Assembly: GCA_023101885.1 (NCBI GenBank)
Contig: JALPQD010000054.1
Coordinates: 1,104,893 to 1,168,892 of the forward strand
Source: Typhlomys cinereus
Taxonomy: Eukaryota > Chordata > Mammalia > Rodentia > Platacanthomyidae
Length of the DNA stretch: 64,000 bases
Direction: 5' to 3'
Positions 1 to 12,373 of the stretch are shown piece after piece. The notes below the pieces were generated by a model. That model worked only from the letters and a program-made list of their open reading frames with translations, ran no database searches and was not told where the DNA came from. Position 1 is the stretch's first letter, and each line of letters begins with the position of its first letter. A program made the translations under genes and the position numbers.

Positions 1-1934
1 ACATAGTGGGGAATGAAGGATGGGAGACAAGAGGGACATGGGAGATAGGAGGGACAGAGGGACTTTTAGAAAAACCCAAAGATGATGGAAACATCCTATG
101 CTAGTAATATGTCGAAAAGTCTTTTAAAGAAAGGAATAAGAATGAGCAGTCCCTATGCAGAGGAGCATAGAGTGAGGGAAACAGGAAAAAAAAATGAAAA
201 GCCTTGAGCTGATCCACTCAGAACCCAGGAATAAAATTATACTAGAAGTAACAGGAATGTGATACTTCCTGATAAAATGTTGGTAAGAGAAGTCTTAAAG
301 ATCCCCAAACATTATAGGCTTTTACCATTGCTCTGGTTGTTCTCCAAAAACTGTCAATAAGACCCTATTACTGAAGATGCAACACAAATGGATCACAGCA
401 AATGGGCAAAATATATCAAATGGAACTTGTCTGAGGACTTTCTCCCTGCTAGATAGCTTTCACAGTACCAAGGAATACTGTAGAAGCAGCTCGGGGAGAG
501 AAATAATCACAAGCCCCATCAACAGCACGAGATCTGTAAGTTGCCTTATAAATCACCATGGCAACAGGTGATCACCAGTGTAATAGTGGCATGAGTACCA
601 AGAAGACAACCAACAGCTTTCTGATTGGACTCAAGACCTCAAGACTCACTTGTCGGAGTAGTACCCATCTCTGTTACTGTAAACTAGATCAAGAACCTAA
701 AAAAAGGGAAATAAATAGATCAATCTGGAAGAGCCAATAAGCCTATAGGTAGGAAGACAGTACATTAATCTGCTTTAGGCAGCTGTTATTATACCCATAG
801 AATGGGAGCTCACAGTGGACATCTTTGGGTCTAAAGCTGGATGACTGAAGGGAAATGCACACATTAGTAGGATGGCTTAAAGAGAGGCAACTTGTTACAT
901 TATGGAGGCCTGAACCCCCAAAGGAGTAGACAAGCCAGAGTGAACCCTGAGGTCTATAGAAACACACAGGCAGAAGGGTGTGAGGGTGTGAGAGGGAATG
1001 GTGAAGGGAAGAGAGAGTATGAGAGGGAGGAGAGAGAAAGGGGGAGGGAGAGAAGCTGGGATGAATACTCAATATGCTTGAAAAAGTAGAAAAGAACTAA
1101 TAAAAATGAAAAAAGAAAAATTGAAAAAATAATAATAACCTCAATTGGGGTGGGATGTAATTTAGCAAACAACTCTGGAGTTATACCACACAAGTCAGAA
1201 TTGTGATATTTCACCTCTTTGTGCTTTAGTTCACTTCTAGATAGAATAAGGGTATTAATGTAGTCTAGTAATCTTTCATGTTTATGTATTTGGTGTGTGT
1301 GCTTATATGTGGATGGATGCATGTGTGTGCATATATGTGTGCATGCACACAACTGAACCTGAGTATGTGTTGCTATGGAGGTCCAAGGATGATAATGGGA
1401 ATCATCCTTGATCACTCTTCTACTCTACTGTTGTGAATCTGGGTCTCTAATCAAATCTAATTAAACCCAGAGTTTGCCACTAGGACGAGTCTGGCTAGTT
1501 AAGCTTGCTCTGGAGATTTCTAAGTGTGTTGGGTTTCAGGAGTAGAATTTCAGGTCAGGTATCATATCCATCTGACATTTTTTTATGTGGGCTCTGGGGA
1601 TCTGAACTTAGGTCATTTTCCTAGCAAGGCAAAAGTTTTAACCACTGAGTCATTTTCCTAAGTCAAATACAGTTTTAATGTGTGATCAATTTAGTGCTCT
1701 GTGACTGTAACGATGACTTACATTGTAAGCAATGTATGATCTCAATGTGTCATACACTGAATTAGATATTTCCTGTATTTTGATAGGAAAATAAAGAACT
1801 ATGCGTAACCATAAAACAAGCACAGTAATATTAAAAAGTAGAGCAAGCTTCACTCTCTTGCGTAGCCCTCTCTGACTTGCCTAAATTTAGACACTTTTCA
1901 GTTCTACAAGCATACCACTCTGTCCACGAGTAGA
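1..1934. other. MS4A14 intron 6, part (no exon seen)
   Basis: AT-rich intronic sequence. Bases about 900-1110 are purine-rich (GAGAGG runs) with an A-rich end and resemble a worn LINE-1 3' UTR. A (TG)-rich stretch lies at 1280-1350. Nothing resembling the glutamine-rich MS4A14 tail exon is present in any frame. Confidence 0.5.
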
Positions 1935-1994
1935 TCAGAGGTGAATGCAGAGTGTACCAACAAGAAGCAGTTCCCATGGCAATGCCGAGTGTAC

Positions 1995-2093
1995 CTCATT
2001 TGAACTTGTCCAGGACTTGCTTCTGAAAACTGCAGTAGTCACAGAGATGCTGAACTCTGCTATGGTGATGATGAGTAAGACTGACAAAATTCC
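1995..2093 (-). CDS. MS4A14: MS4A14 exon 6 (TM4), weak donor
   Basis: Thirty-three codons after a TATTTGCAG acceptor: GILSVLLIITIAEFSISVTT, then the cytosolic start FRSKSWTSSNE. The donor at the expected place reads GTACAC, a poor match after the GT. If it is not used, translation reads through 19 more codons to a TGA at 1937-1935. The exon boundary agrees with the human protein, where a residue pair ending in E precedes the long tail. Confidence 0.82.
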
Positions 2094-5000
2094 CTGCAAA
2101 TAAGGAGGAAAATAAGTCACATTTGGAACGAAAGTAGTAACAACATAAAGGTAGAATCTGAGAATGGTTTACATTTGATGAACAGGATTGGGAAACTCAT
2201 ATTCATATTGTTCTATGGCTATCAGATATTGCAAAATGTTCATGGTTTTCTGGTAAGGAAGAGGTAACGAACTCCAATGTCTGTAGCGACAAGATACCAT
2301 GTAGTTGACTCCTACATGTAGTGACTTATCCAGGACAAGTGATATCCAGAAAGCTTAGATATTACTACAGGTTGGCAGAATTTAAATATAAGCAGACCCT
2401 GCAGTTTAGAATTCCCAGGCTTCTGTGGGTGAACTGGAGAGGACTGGTCCCAGTTTCTGTGGAACTTACATCATTAGGACAGGATTTTGTCCCTTTTAAT
2501 TGTTTTCTGACTTTCCTTGGTAACCTAAGTGTAATTTTAGAATTATAACCCATGTGTGACACTCTTTTAGCTGACCTGTAGGTGCTTATGAGGATTAAAT
2601 AATATCTTGTATTTAGTAACTGATAGCTCTTTTCTATTTCCTTATTTATCAAGGGAGATAATTTCTCATGGTTCTACGTTGTTTCTACCATTACTAGTTC
2701 AAATCTTAAAATTTTAGGATTCATGACTTGAAGATGCAGTTGTGGAAATCCACTAAGACTCCAATGCTTGTTTAGGGTTAGAGGGAAAGGCCTATTGGAA
2801 TTATTCACATGATTAAAAATAATATCATGGATTATTTATGAAACTATATTGGAAACTATATTGATAATTATATTTCTTGGTAAACATCTTATTTTCTTTA
2901 TTGAGTAAAATGGATATGAGTATAAAAATGATTTGTGCACTGAAGCTGTTGAAATACTTCATTTATCAAATACTTTTCCTCATTGTATTTTATTTATTTG
3001 TGTCAATTAAGCATTTTTTAAAATTCAAAATTTCTTAATGGTGAAAGATAAAGTTTAAGCCAACTGATGCCAATAATAATCACAAGAGCTGATACAACTG
3101 AATATACTTAACAGATATTATTTTATATAATCCTTATAATTGTTTGGTAAAACAGCTCTTACTATCTCTGTTTCATAAGGAATCTAATGTGTAGAGAACC
3201 TACAATATGAGTGTAAGTCTCAAGGTTACACAAGATAAAACAAAGATTAAAAATCCAGACACTATGAAATCTATGTAATACCTACAGTAATTGCAAGGAT
3301 TATGAACAGGAGGGATGGGAAAGGAGGGCCACACCAGAAACAAGGAGAGAGAGGGGACCATGTTACAGCAGAGAAAATAGGCCTTCATCAAGGACTGCAA
3401 GTAAGTAATGTGACACCTGGTTAAGTGCACAGACGTTGGTTCCTGATCATTTACAACTAAGGGGGTATGATCTCACCAGAAGGGGAGGGCATATAGTCTG
3501 GCAGATAAAAAGTAACCATTTTGCAAATGGGTGATTGATCCCTCCCTCACTGAGGTTTCCTACTTTTATTACATCTACCTTTGAATGTGCTCTTATAACA
3601 AGACTCCAGTTTAACAGCTTTTTGTCTCTGGCCAGGGGGTGACATACAGTGCCCATCAGAATGGAGTGAAGGGCATTGCAGGAGCAGCAAAACTGCAAAA
3701 GAAAATCAACAAACCACAACCCAGAACTTCAGAGACTCTATATCAACCACCTAGAACTAGGCCAGACTAATCTCTTCCCATCCTGAAGCTCAGGGACATT
3801 TGCGGAAGAGGGGGCGGTAAGATTGTAAGAGCAAAAGGATGGGAGGAGCAATGATTTGCAAGATACTCCACACAAGTTAGGGCTGAAGCAATCATAATTG
3901 GACTTTGCATACCCTGCGCAATGTCCTATTGACCTCACAAAGTCTAGCATCTGCTAAAGGCACCAAGATCCTCGGAGGCAAGAGATTGACATCCACAGTA
4001 GTGTTCCTATGCTTAAGGGGAACACGGGAAAGGGTTCAGGGAAATGCCATTGGGTCCTTGTCATCGGAGAGAAGGGCCCAGAGGAGAGTTAGGCATGCAT
4101 AAGAAAGGACTCTCTGGGAATTGGGAGGGGAGGCACTGCGGGATGGGGAAGGAGGGGTGAGGGGAGGTGGAGCAGGGGGCTGGGGGGGGGGGAGGAGAGA
4201 GGGAGGAAAGTGGTGTACCTATTAAGTTTGTATGAGCGGAAATAATTAAAAAAAAAAAGAGGAAAAAAAATCCAGACACTATGGATCTGAAACCTCCTTA
4301 ACCATCTGTTAGTTACTGTGAATGTTATCAGTAAATTCCAACCTAAGAGCTTAGGAGAATAAGGGGGTTTTATTCTTATGATTCTGGTTATAATTCTTAA
4401 TCCAACTTGGCAGGGGGGCTCATACCATTACCAGGAGCTGAGGGAACTGGTCACACCATAGCCATCGGATTGTTGAGAGAAGGGCACACCTCCAGAGTAT
4501 TCTCTGATACTGTCTGAGCTATCCAGCAAAGAGGACGTTTCAAACCAGTTCCAGATTTTTTTTTTTTTTTGTCCACATGTGTTAACATCTTCAGTAATAG
4601 GATCTTACCGTTAGTTTCTGGAGGGCAATCAAAAGCAATGGTAAAATCTATACTGTTTAGGGGTCTTTGAGATCTCTCTGATCAACAACTTATCAAAAAG
4701 TATCATATACGTCTGTCATTGTTTAATTGCCTCTGGGTTCTATGTGCAACCGTCCAGGGCTTTTTGTTTTCTTTTGTTTTGTCCTTCCTCTCTCTGTGTT
4801 CCTGTGCACAGAGACTGTCAATTCTTGTTCCTTTTTTAAAAACTAAAACTTTCTTTGGACATATTAATATCATAGGAGGTTTCTATCTGGTCACATTTCT
4901 TTGTAGGGTTTTTCTATTAGTTCTCAACCTCTCCTACACTCCATCACATCTCTCCTAAGTATTTTCTCCCATTGTTTCTTCCCTCACCTGGCTCCCATGA

Positions 5001-8000
5001 CATCCTGTATCTCTTCCTCTGAAATCTTCACCTTAAACTTCCTTCCTCACCCTCCCGCTCATGAGTCTCTTACAGATGAGGACTAATGCTGATGGTGAAG
5101 AAAAGGAGAGTGCCTTCCTCAATGGTGTACCCCCTCACTGATCCTTAATACTTGCTGGAGCATGGACCATGTCAGGCATGCGTCATCAAAGACAAAATAG
5201 CTGAAACACAGTGGGGGACACAAGTGAAAAGATTTGAAATTAGGAGAGAGTCTGGCAGGAGAGATGAAGGATTGCAAGGGAAAAATGAGGGGGAGTGGGA
5301 CTAACGGGTGAAGATTTAAAACATTGTGAATTTACTATATTCATGTGTGTAACATTAATAAAATAATGGAAAAAATAAAAAAGAAGAGCAAGCCTCACTT
5401 ACCAGGCAGCAAGACTGCCACAGTATGCCAAACTACTGAATCAACACTCTCAGTCTTATCTACCTGCCCAAGATATGGTCCTGTCCACTGTGGGCTGGGT
5501 CTTCTTTCATGAATCAAATACTCTTCTATAGGCCCTGGTTAGAGCTTGATTTTACTACCAATTCTTCACAGATGCACACAAAAGCTCAGACTTCAATTGT
5601 CAAGTTGACACCTGTATATCTAACTTGTACTATTGTTCCACAATGTGCCTTTTAACACTGCAGATTTCACCCCATTTCAATGAGCAGCATGGAAATCAAC
5701 TCATCCTTGCACTATGGCCACAAGTAGAGTACGCCCGTTATTGCTGATAAATTATCATCAAACAGTTTAAGGGAATAAGGGGTTTATTTTCTTAGGATAT
5801 TCTGGTTACAGTTCTTAGTACAGTTGTCAGGAAGTTATGCAACATCACCAAAGGTAGATGAAATTGGCCACACCCATATCCATATAACAGCTGAGAGAGG
5901 GAGGATCCCTACTTGCCAGAACAGCATGTCTGGCCAAATATACACAAGGATGCCAATTTCCTCAATCAATTCTCTGTATTTTATTCATTTATCCATGATC
6001 TAGTTCCACCCACCGTGGGCTGGGCCTTCCCCATTGACTAGACAATCTCCTGTAGGTTCACTCTGGGCTTAACTCAACGACTAACTCTCTACAACTCAAA
6101 ACCTTAACCATCAAGTTAACACTTGTATCTAACTAGGACAACTGAGCAAATTCCTCCTGCAAAATTAGATCACTTACCAGAAGAAGCGTTCTGCCTACAA
6201 CACATGTTCCTTGGGCATACATAATCTGGCAGAACATGTGCTGTTGTCTAAAGCTGATAATAATTAATACCATCCCAGATATGGCAGCCAGGCAACTGAG
6301 GATATTCATGGTTACGAAATATCGTCTCTGGAAAAGAGTTTTGAGGCATAATTAAAGAAAGAAACCAAAGATATATCATAAGGAATGCTTAATGCTTCTA
6401 TCTTTTTGGAGACATCACTAGGCATGCTATTCCAGCAGGTCAGTGTGAATGGAAGTCTTGATTCACCAGAATTAGATGGCAAGCGAGGTCGTAGAATATG
6501 CCAGCAATGGAGCATTCTAGCATGTTATAAAACATCTCCACTTGGGGGACGAGGAATTGGGCCAGTCAGTGAAGTGCCTGCTGGGGAAGCATGAAGACTT
6601 GATTCTCAGAACCCGTGTAAAAGCTGGGCACAGTGGTTTGTGCTTGTAGCCTTACTGCTGGGGAGTGGGGTTGATGGGAGATGGGTGGATCCCTAGGGCT
6701 TCTGGCCAACCAGTCTAGTGGAATCAGGTCCAGCGAGAGACCCAGTCTCAAAAAATAAGATAGAAAATGATCAACATCAACACCTGACATCAACTCTTGC
6801 TTCCACATGTTATGTGTAGAAGGACACCTGAATTTATATGCATATGTAGACACAAACACACAGACATCACACTGCATGTAAGAAAGTCTCTCAACTTAAG
6901 TCTACTTTAATTAGATTATGTACTACATTTTTATTTGTAAGAATCTCAGTTTTGGGCTGGAGAGATGGTTCAGAGGTTAAGACTCTGCATCGCAAGCAGA
7001 AGGCCCTGAGTTCAGATCCCAGATCCCACATAAAAATGCCAGGCAGAAATGGTGATAGCCTGCACTTCTGGCCCTGGTGGGCAGAGCCTGGGAAATCACA
7101 GAGCAAATCAAGACGGAGGTAGAAGCAAGTCAGGATGATTCCCAAAGTCACCCTTGGTCCTTCACAGGGACACACACACATAGTTCTCTCTGATACATAT
7201 GTGTCCACACACACCCCAAAAATAAACAAACAAACAAACAAATAAATAAATGAATAAAATCTGTTTCTGCCTTTAAAAATGAGAATGACTGAACAGAAGA
7301 GCATGATTTTAGTATAGTGTTCATTTATTACTTTGTTTCTTAAAATTTTAGTTTTTTTATATCAAATATGTGTGAGACAGTGCTTTAAGCCACAGAGATA
7401 TAAAGTCAAATGCAAGAGGTGATGTTCTACCATCCCCTGGCTCAGTGTTGATCTCAGTGCTCCACTATTGAAGCATTCAAAGCCTTATTCCACTTAAGTA
7501 TTTGTATTTAACCCAGTATGTCTGAGGAGAGAAGTATATATGTCAGAATTGCTTAAAGGAAGAGAGATACTGAATTATTTTCTTTATAATTAGTTTTCTC
7601 TTTCAACAGAAAAAATGCACATTTTTGTTCAGCATGGATTTCCTTGTCCCTTTGCTGATTGTTTTGTCTGTCGTGGTTGGAAGCTCCACAGTACATTTAC
7701 ACAGCCTGTCTTTTCTAGAGCAGTGTATGGTTTAGCGTGGCAAAATATGGAAAGAAGTACACTTCTGACTGTAGATTCTAAACTGAGATCTTATTGCAAA
7801 CAAGTGATTTTGGTAAAAAAAAAAAAAAATCGAAGGGGGATACAGATATGCCTCCTCTCTCAATCTCAAATCCTTTGTTCTTTACAGACTCAATTTTGTA
7901 TCCCACAGGTCTCCAGATGTGCAATTTCGTGTGTGGGTTTTGTTTACCAGGCATGCCTAGCTTATCTGATCCTTGTTTGCAGGATTGTGATGCCAGGCAG

Positions 8001-11000
8001 GACAATGTCACCCCACCTTACAGGTAAATGAGATCCAGAAATTAAGTGTCAAGGAGCGGGAAGGGTTGTGACGGAAGGTCGGCTGTTCTAAAGACCAGCT
8101 CCGCATTCCTGCCCTCTCTCCTTTGAGAGTTCTTGATGAAGTGCAGTTAGTTGTGTCTCAACTTCAGTGTATTGCTGAGCTCTGGCGGGGCACCACTCTA
8201 GGATCTTCATGTGCATTGTCAGTGTTTATTTCCAGGGGAACAGATGATGGGTTCATGTACCCCTCTCCACAGAGGAAGTTGACAAAGGGCAAACCGAGAT
8301 CAAGTGATTTTGATAGACGGCCCACACTTCTAGGACTTTAAACAAGATCACAGTCATTAGATCAAGCTATGGGTATTGAACATTATGCCTTGTGTAAGTG
8401 ATATCATAGTCCTCAAAGTAACCCTTAGAAGTAGGTAATTTTCTCTTTGAGTTGACAAAGCAAGAGAGCTAGTCTTACCTGAATCCTAGATTCATGTGAT
8501 GATAATGCCTAGACCTTTCCTCTGTGCCTTGGGCACATTTACAAGAACCCATATTGTTACCGTGGGTGGGTTTCAGGGTTGAGAATGAAAGGTACTGGCT
8601 TCTTCAATGAGTTTTAGATAAAGGAGGGTTTCAACTCTGGAGACATTTTTTGGTCATATGACTTTTTTTTTTTTTTGTTATAGGAAGTTTTCTTGTGCCT
8701 CCTTGTTCTTTGGGATGCTAAGGAATACCCCTAGCTTCTACCTTGTAGAGGCCAGCAGCACCGACTACTCAATTTTGACAACCTGAAATGACTTCAGACA
8801 TTGTGAATTATTCCTTGGAGGAGAATAAGAACAAAACTACTCCCAACTAAAGAATCATTACGTTATAGTGATGCCAAACAGGGTCTAATTAAGAGACTTT
8901 CCGCTTTCTAGGGAATCAGTGTGAGAATGTACGGCTAATGGTTGCTTGACAGGTAAGAATGATTTGAGCTATAAAATCCAACATATGAAGATTCCTCTGA
9001 GAGACACTTTAGTATCAAAGGGTTTAAAATATGAAGCAAGTCGATTCTCAATTGCTTAGAAGTCACAAAAGCAACTTACCAGAATTTTTGGTTTTTTCAG
9101 TACTGTGCCCAATCCTGTGAGACAAAACTGTTAAGACAAGAGACAAAAGTTAGCAGGCGATGTGTTTGGCTGCTTTATAGCAAATCTGTTTGGGATTTTT
9201 TTAACTCTCCATAAGTCTCTCAAACCATCTCATCTTTCCACCTGAGAATTAGGGAGGACGTGGCAGGGGAGGGGACCTTACTTTACTATTCTGAGGGTTA
9301 AGAATCAATTGGCCCTTGGTGGGATCCTGATGCTATGATCCAGAGATGGGAAAGTTACTGTTGGCACCTTTGCTTGCCCCCTCAGGGCTGCCCTTCTCTC
9401 TCATTGCCACCACGGTCCAGTTAGTTTACAGCACCAACCTGCCTCCCCCCGTGTGACTGCAGCCTCTTCTCAGGTCTCCACAGAGGACTGTTGCACTATA
9501 TTCATTTTCCAGTAAAAAAAAAGTGGTGATATTTTAGAGAGAAAAAATCTTCCATGGTCCCTGCACTCTTTAAAAATCACAATTCATCTCGCAATAGGCT
9601 ATACTCAATCCTTAGCACACTGGAAATAGGGTAGCCAAGTTGATTGATGCTTGTTCATACCAAAAATATATAAAGTGTACACCGAGACAGTTCAAATCAA
9701 CTTCACTTTGGTTCCTGATAATTGAAGTGATTTTTCTAGTATCAAAAGATTATCAATGGGTATTTTTTGCTCTTATATTGAAGTGCCAGATTCTTCTATG
9801 ATCATAGGACTGGGAGCAACCAGCTTCTGTTTGTGGCCTTATTTTATGCCACAACCTTGGCCTTCTTTTGTTTGCTTTTTCCATATTACACACTTAGCTG
9901 ATGCTCTGTCACTCGGGGGGCGGGGGTGTGTGGTTACATTCCTTCCACCCCAGCTAGGGAGAACCTGAGGCTGACTGGGTCCTGCACTCACTCCTCACAC
10001 AGTTCCTCACACATTCCCCAGAACGGAATTCCTGTGAGGAGCACTTTGCACAGGCATGAAAACATTGAGCCCTGCTCTCAGAGAGGGCTTTGCTGGCTGT
10101 GCAGTTGTATGTTCAGTCAGCACCTTTCCCACATGGAGTAAATTTTAAACTGCAGTTACCCAGAGCTTTATTACATTTCATTCATGACAACCCCACAGAA
10201 TTGTCCTGGGAAAATTCAGGGGAAAGCAGGGAATGGGTTTGTTTGTTTGATCCTCTGCAGTTAGGGTATGTGTAGTGTGACAGTCATAGTCAGCATTGTG
10301 CTGGGAAAATGAAAACATTACTTATGTTTATCAGAGACACTTGGTTTTCATAGTCAGAGACTATGGTCTCATTTGTTTGTTCATTGATTGACTGATTCAT
10401 ACATGTCATCTTGTGATTCTAGCAAAACAGACAACATTCTTGTCCTCTTGTGAGTATATATGCTCTGTATGTGAGGTTTTTCTAATGAGTATAGCTTTAA
10501 ATATGCAGCAAAAGATTAACAACCAAGGCAGGGGTTAGAGGGAGCTAGCACTGCACTGAGAACACTATTCATGGCTCCTGGTTGTGGTTTGAATGTGAAA
10601 TATCCTCCACAGTCTCATGTACTTAAATGCTTGGTCACCAGCTGGTAGAGCTGTTTGGGAAGGTTGTAAAATCTTTAGGATGTAGAATCTGCTGCAGTAA
10701 TTCTATCACTGGGCTGAGGCCTTGAGGTATGATAGTCTGTTTTTTTCCCCTTCTTTCTCTGACTCCTAAGTGTGGATTCAATGTGAGCTTCCAGCCTCCT
10801 GCCCCTGCCACCATGTCTTCCCACTATGATGGACGACTGTATGTATCCCTTCATGAGCTGTAAGCCAAATTAAACCCTTTCTCCCCTAAGTTGCTTTGGT
10901 CAGAGTGTTTTATTGCAGCACCAGAAGAGTAACAAAAGCACTCCATAGTCATAACTTCACTCTGAAGTTTAGAAGGGGGATTGAACTACAATAATCTTAA

Positions 11001-12335
11001 AATTCTCCTAGAGTTATGAAAGTCCAACTCCAGGAGTGCCATATTTCAGTTGTCGGTTCTTAAACTCAGTTTCCTTATTTGCAAAGAAGAAAGCAGGATA
11101 TCTGTCTATCTGATCTAATCTCCCACATTGATAGTGTGGAATGCATTATGCACATGCACTTTGGAAACCTTTAAGCATTATACACCTAGGATCAAGTGTT
11201 CCTATGATGGCGGAAGATAATAACCATCGGAGTGGACTATCTTTTTGGTATCTCGTAGGGGGCATATTTATGAAATTTATTGTCACAGGGCTTGAATTAA
11301 TCCACATTAGTTCTTACAACAATTTCTGAAAGATCCTTAGCAGACAGTACTTACAATAAATGCTCCCCAGTATGGATATCCTGCGAGGATCACAAGGGGA
11401 AATATTTTGCTGAAATATATGCAACTAAGTGATAATATAATTCCAAGGCCCAAGATGATAAGAGAAAGCAGGATCTGGGTAACCTATAAAGAGAAAGTGA
11501 ATGTGAGGTGGCCAGAACCCCAGGCCCCGTGGGGTCTCCAAGCTTCTGTTTCTGCAGTCCTCTTTTCCCCCCACCCACATGCCTTCCATTTCTCCATAAT
11601 GCTTGATTGAGTGTCCTCGAATTCAAACCCTCACTCTTGCCTTTCACAATTTCTTACATTATTTGAATTACAATTTTATCTTCTATCAGACATATTTGAA
11701 TATATAACCAACTCCTAGATTGTAAGCTTCTTGGGGACAGGCACTACAAACTATGCACCTTACAGTTTTTCCCTTTCTATAGGACCAACATTGAAACCAT
11801 CAAATCTCACAATCTGCCCTCTTCATGTGTTCAACATTAAATACAGTTAATCTTTGAGATGACTGAGAAAGTGAGTTGGGGGGGCAGATAAAAGAATTGT
11901 ACTAAGGACTCCTGTGGATGGCAAGTCTCGGTATGATCAAGTCTCTTATAGAAAGAGGATGCACTATTTATAGATAACATATACATATTTTCTTGTGTAC
12001 ATTATTATCACTATCATTATATTCAGCAGTAGTGTTTTTTTTTGAAACAGGGGTTCCTGTAACATGTGTTTTCCCCAGATTCTGTATATAACCAAGTATG
12101 ACCTTGAACTTTTCAACCTCCTGCCTCCGTCCCCTAAGTGCCAGGATTACACACATGCTCCCCCACACCCAATTCCTCCTGAATGCTTTTAAGTAATTTC
12201 TAGGTTTTGTACAGTATCTCAAGCAATGTAAATACTAGAAAAATAGCTATTTTTTCCTTTTTTTTTTTAAAGATAGGTTCAAGGAAACTTTCTTTTTTTA
12301 ATTTTTTTTATTATTTATTCAATTGTGCGTGTATG

Positions 12336-12373
<38 letters not shown>

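Noticed and set aside
6954..7020. tRNA-like A and B boxes suggesting a tRNA gene
   Set aside because: Part of a B2-like SINE with a long non-tRNA body and A-rich tail; no cloverleaf with intact acceptor stem.
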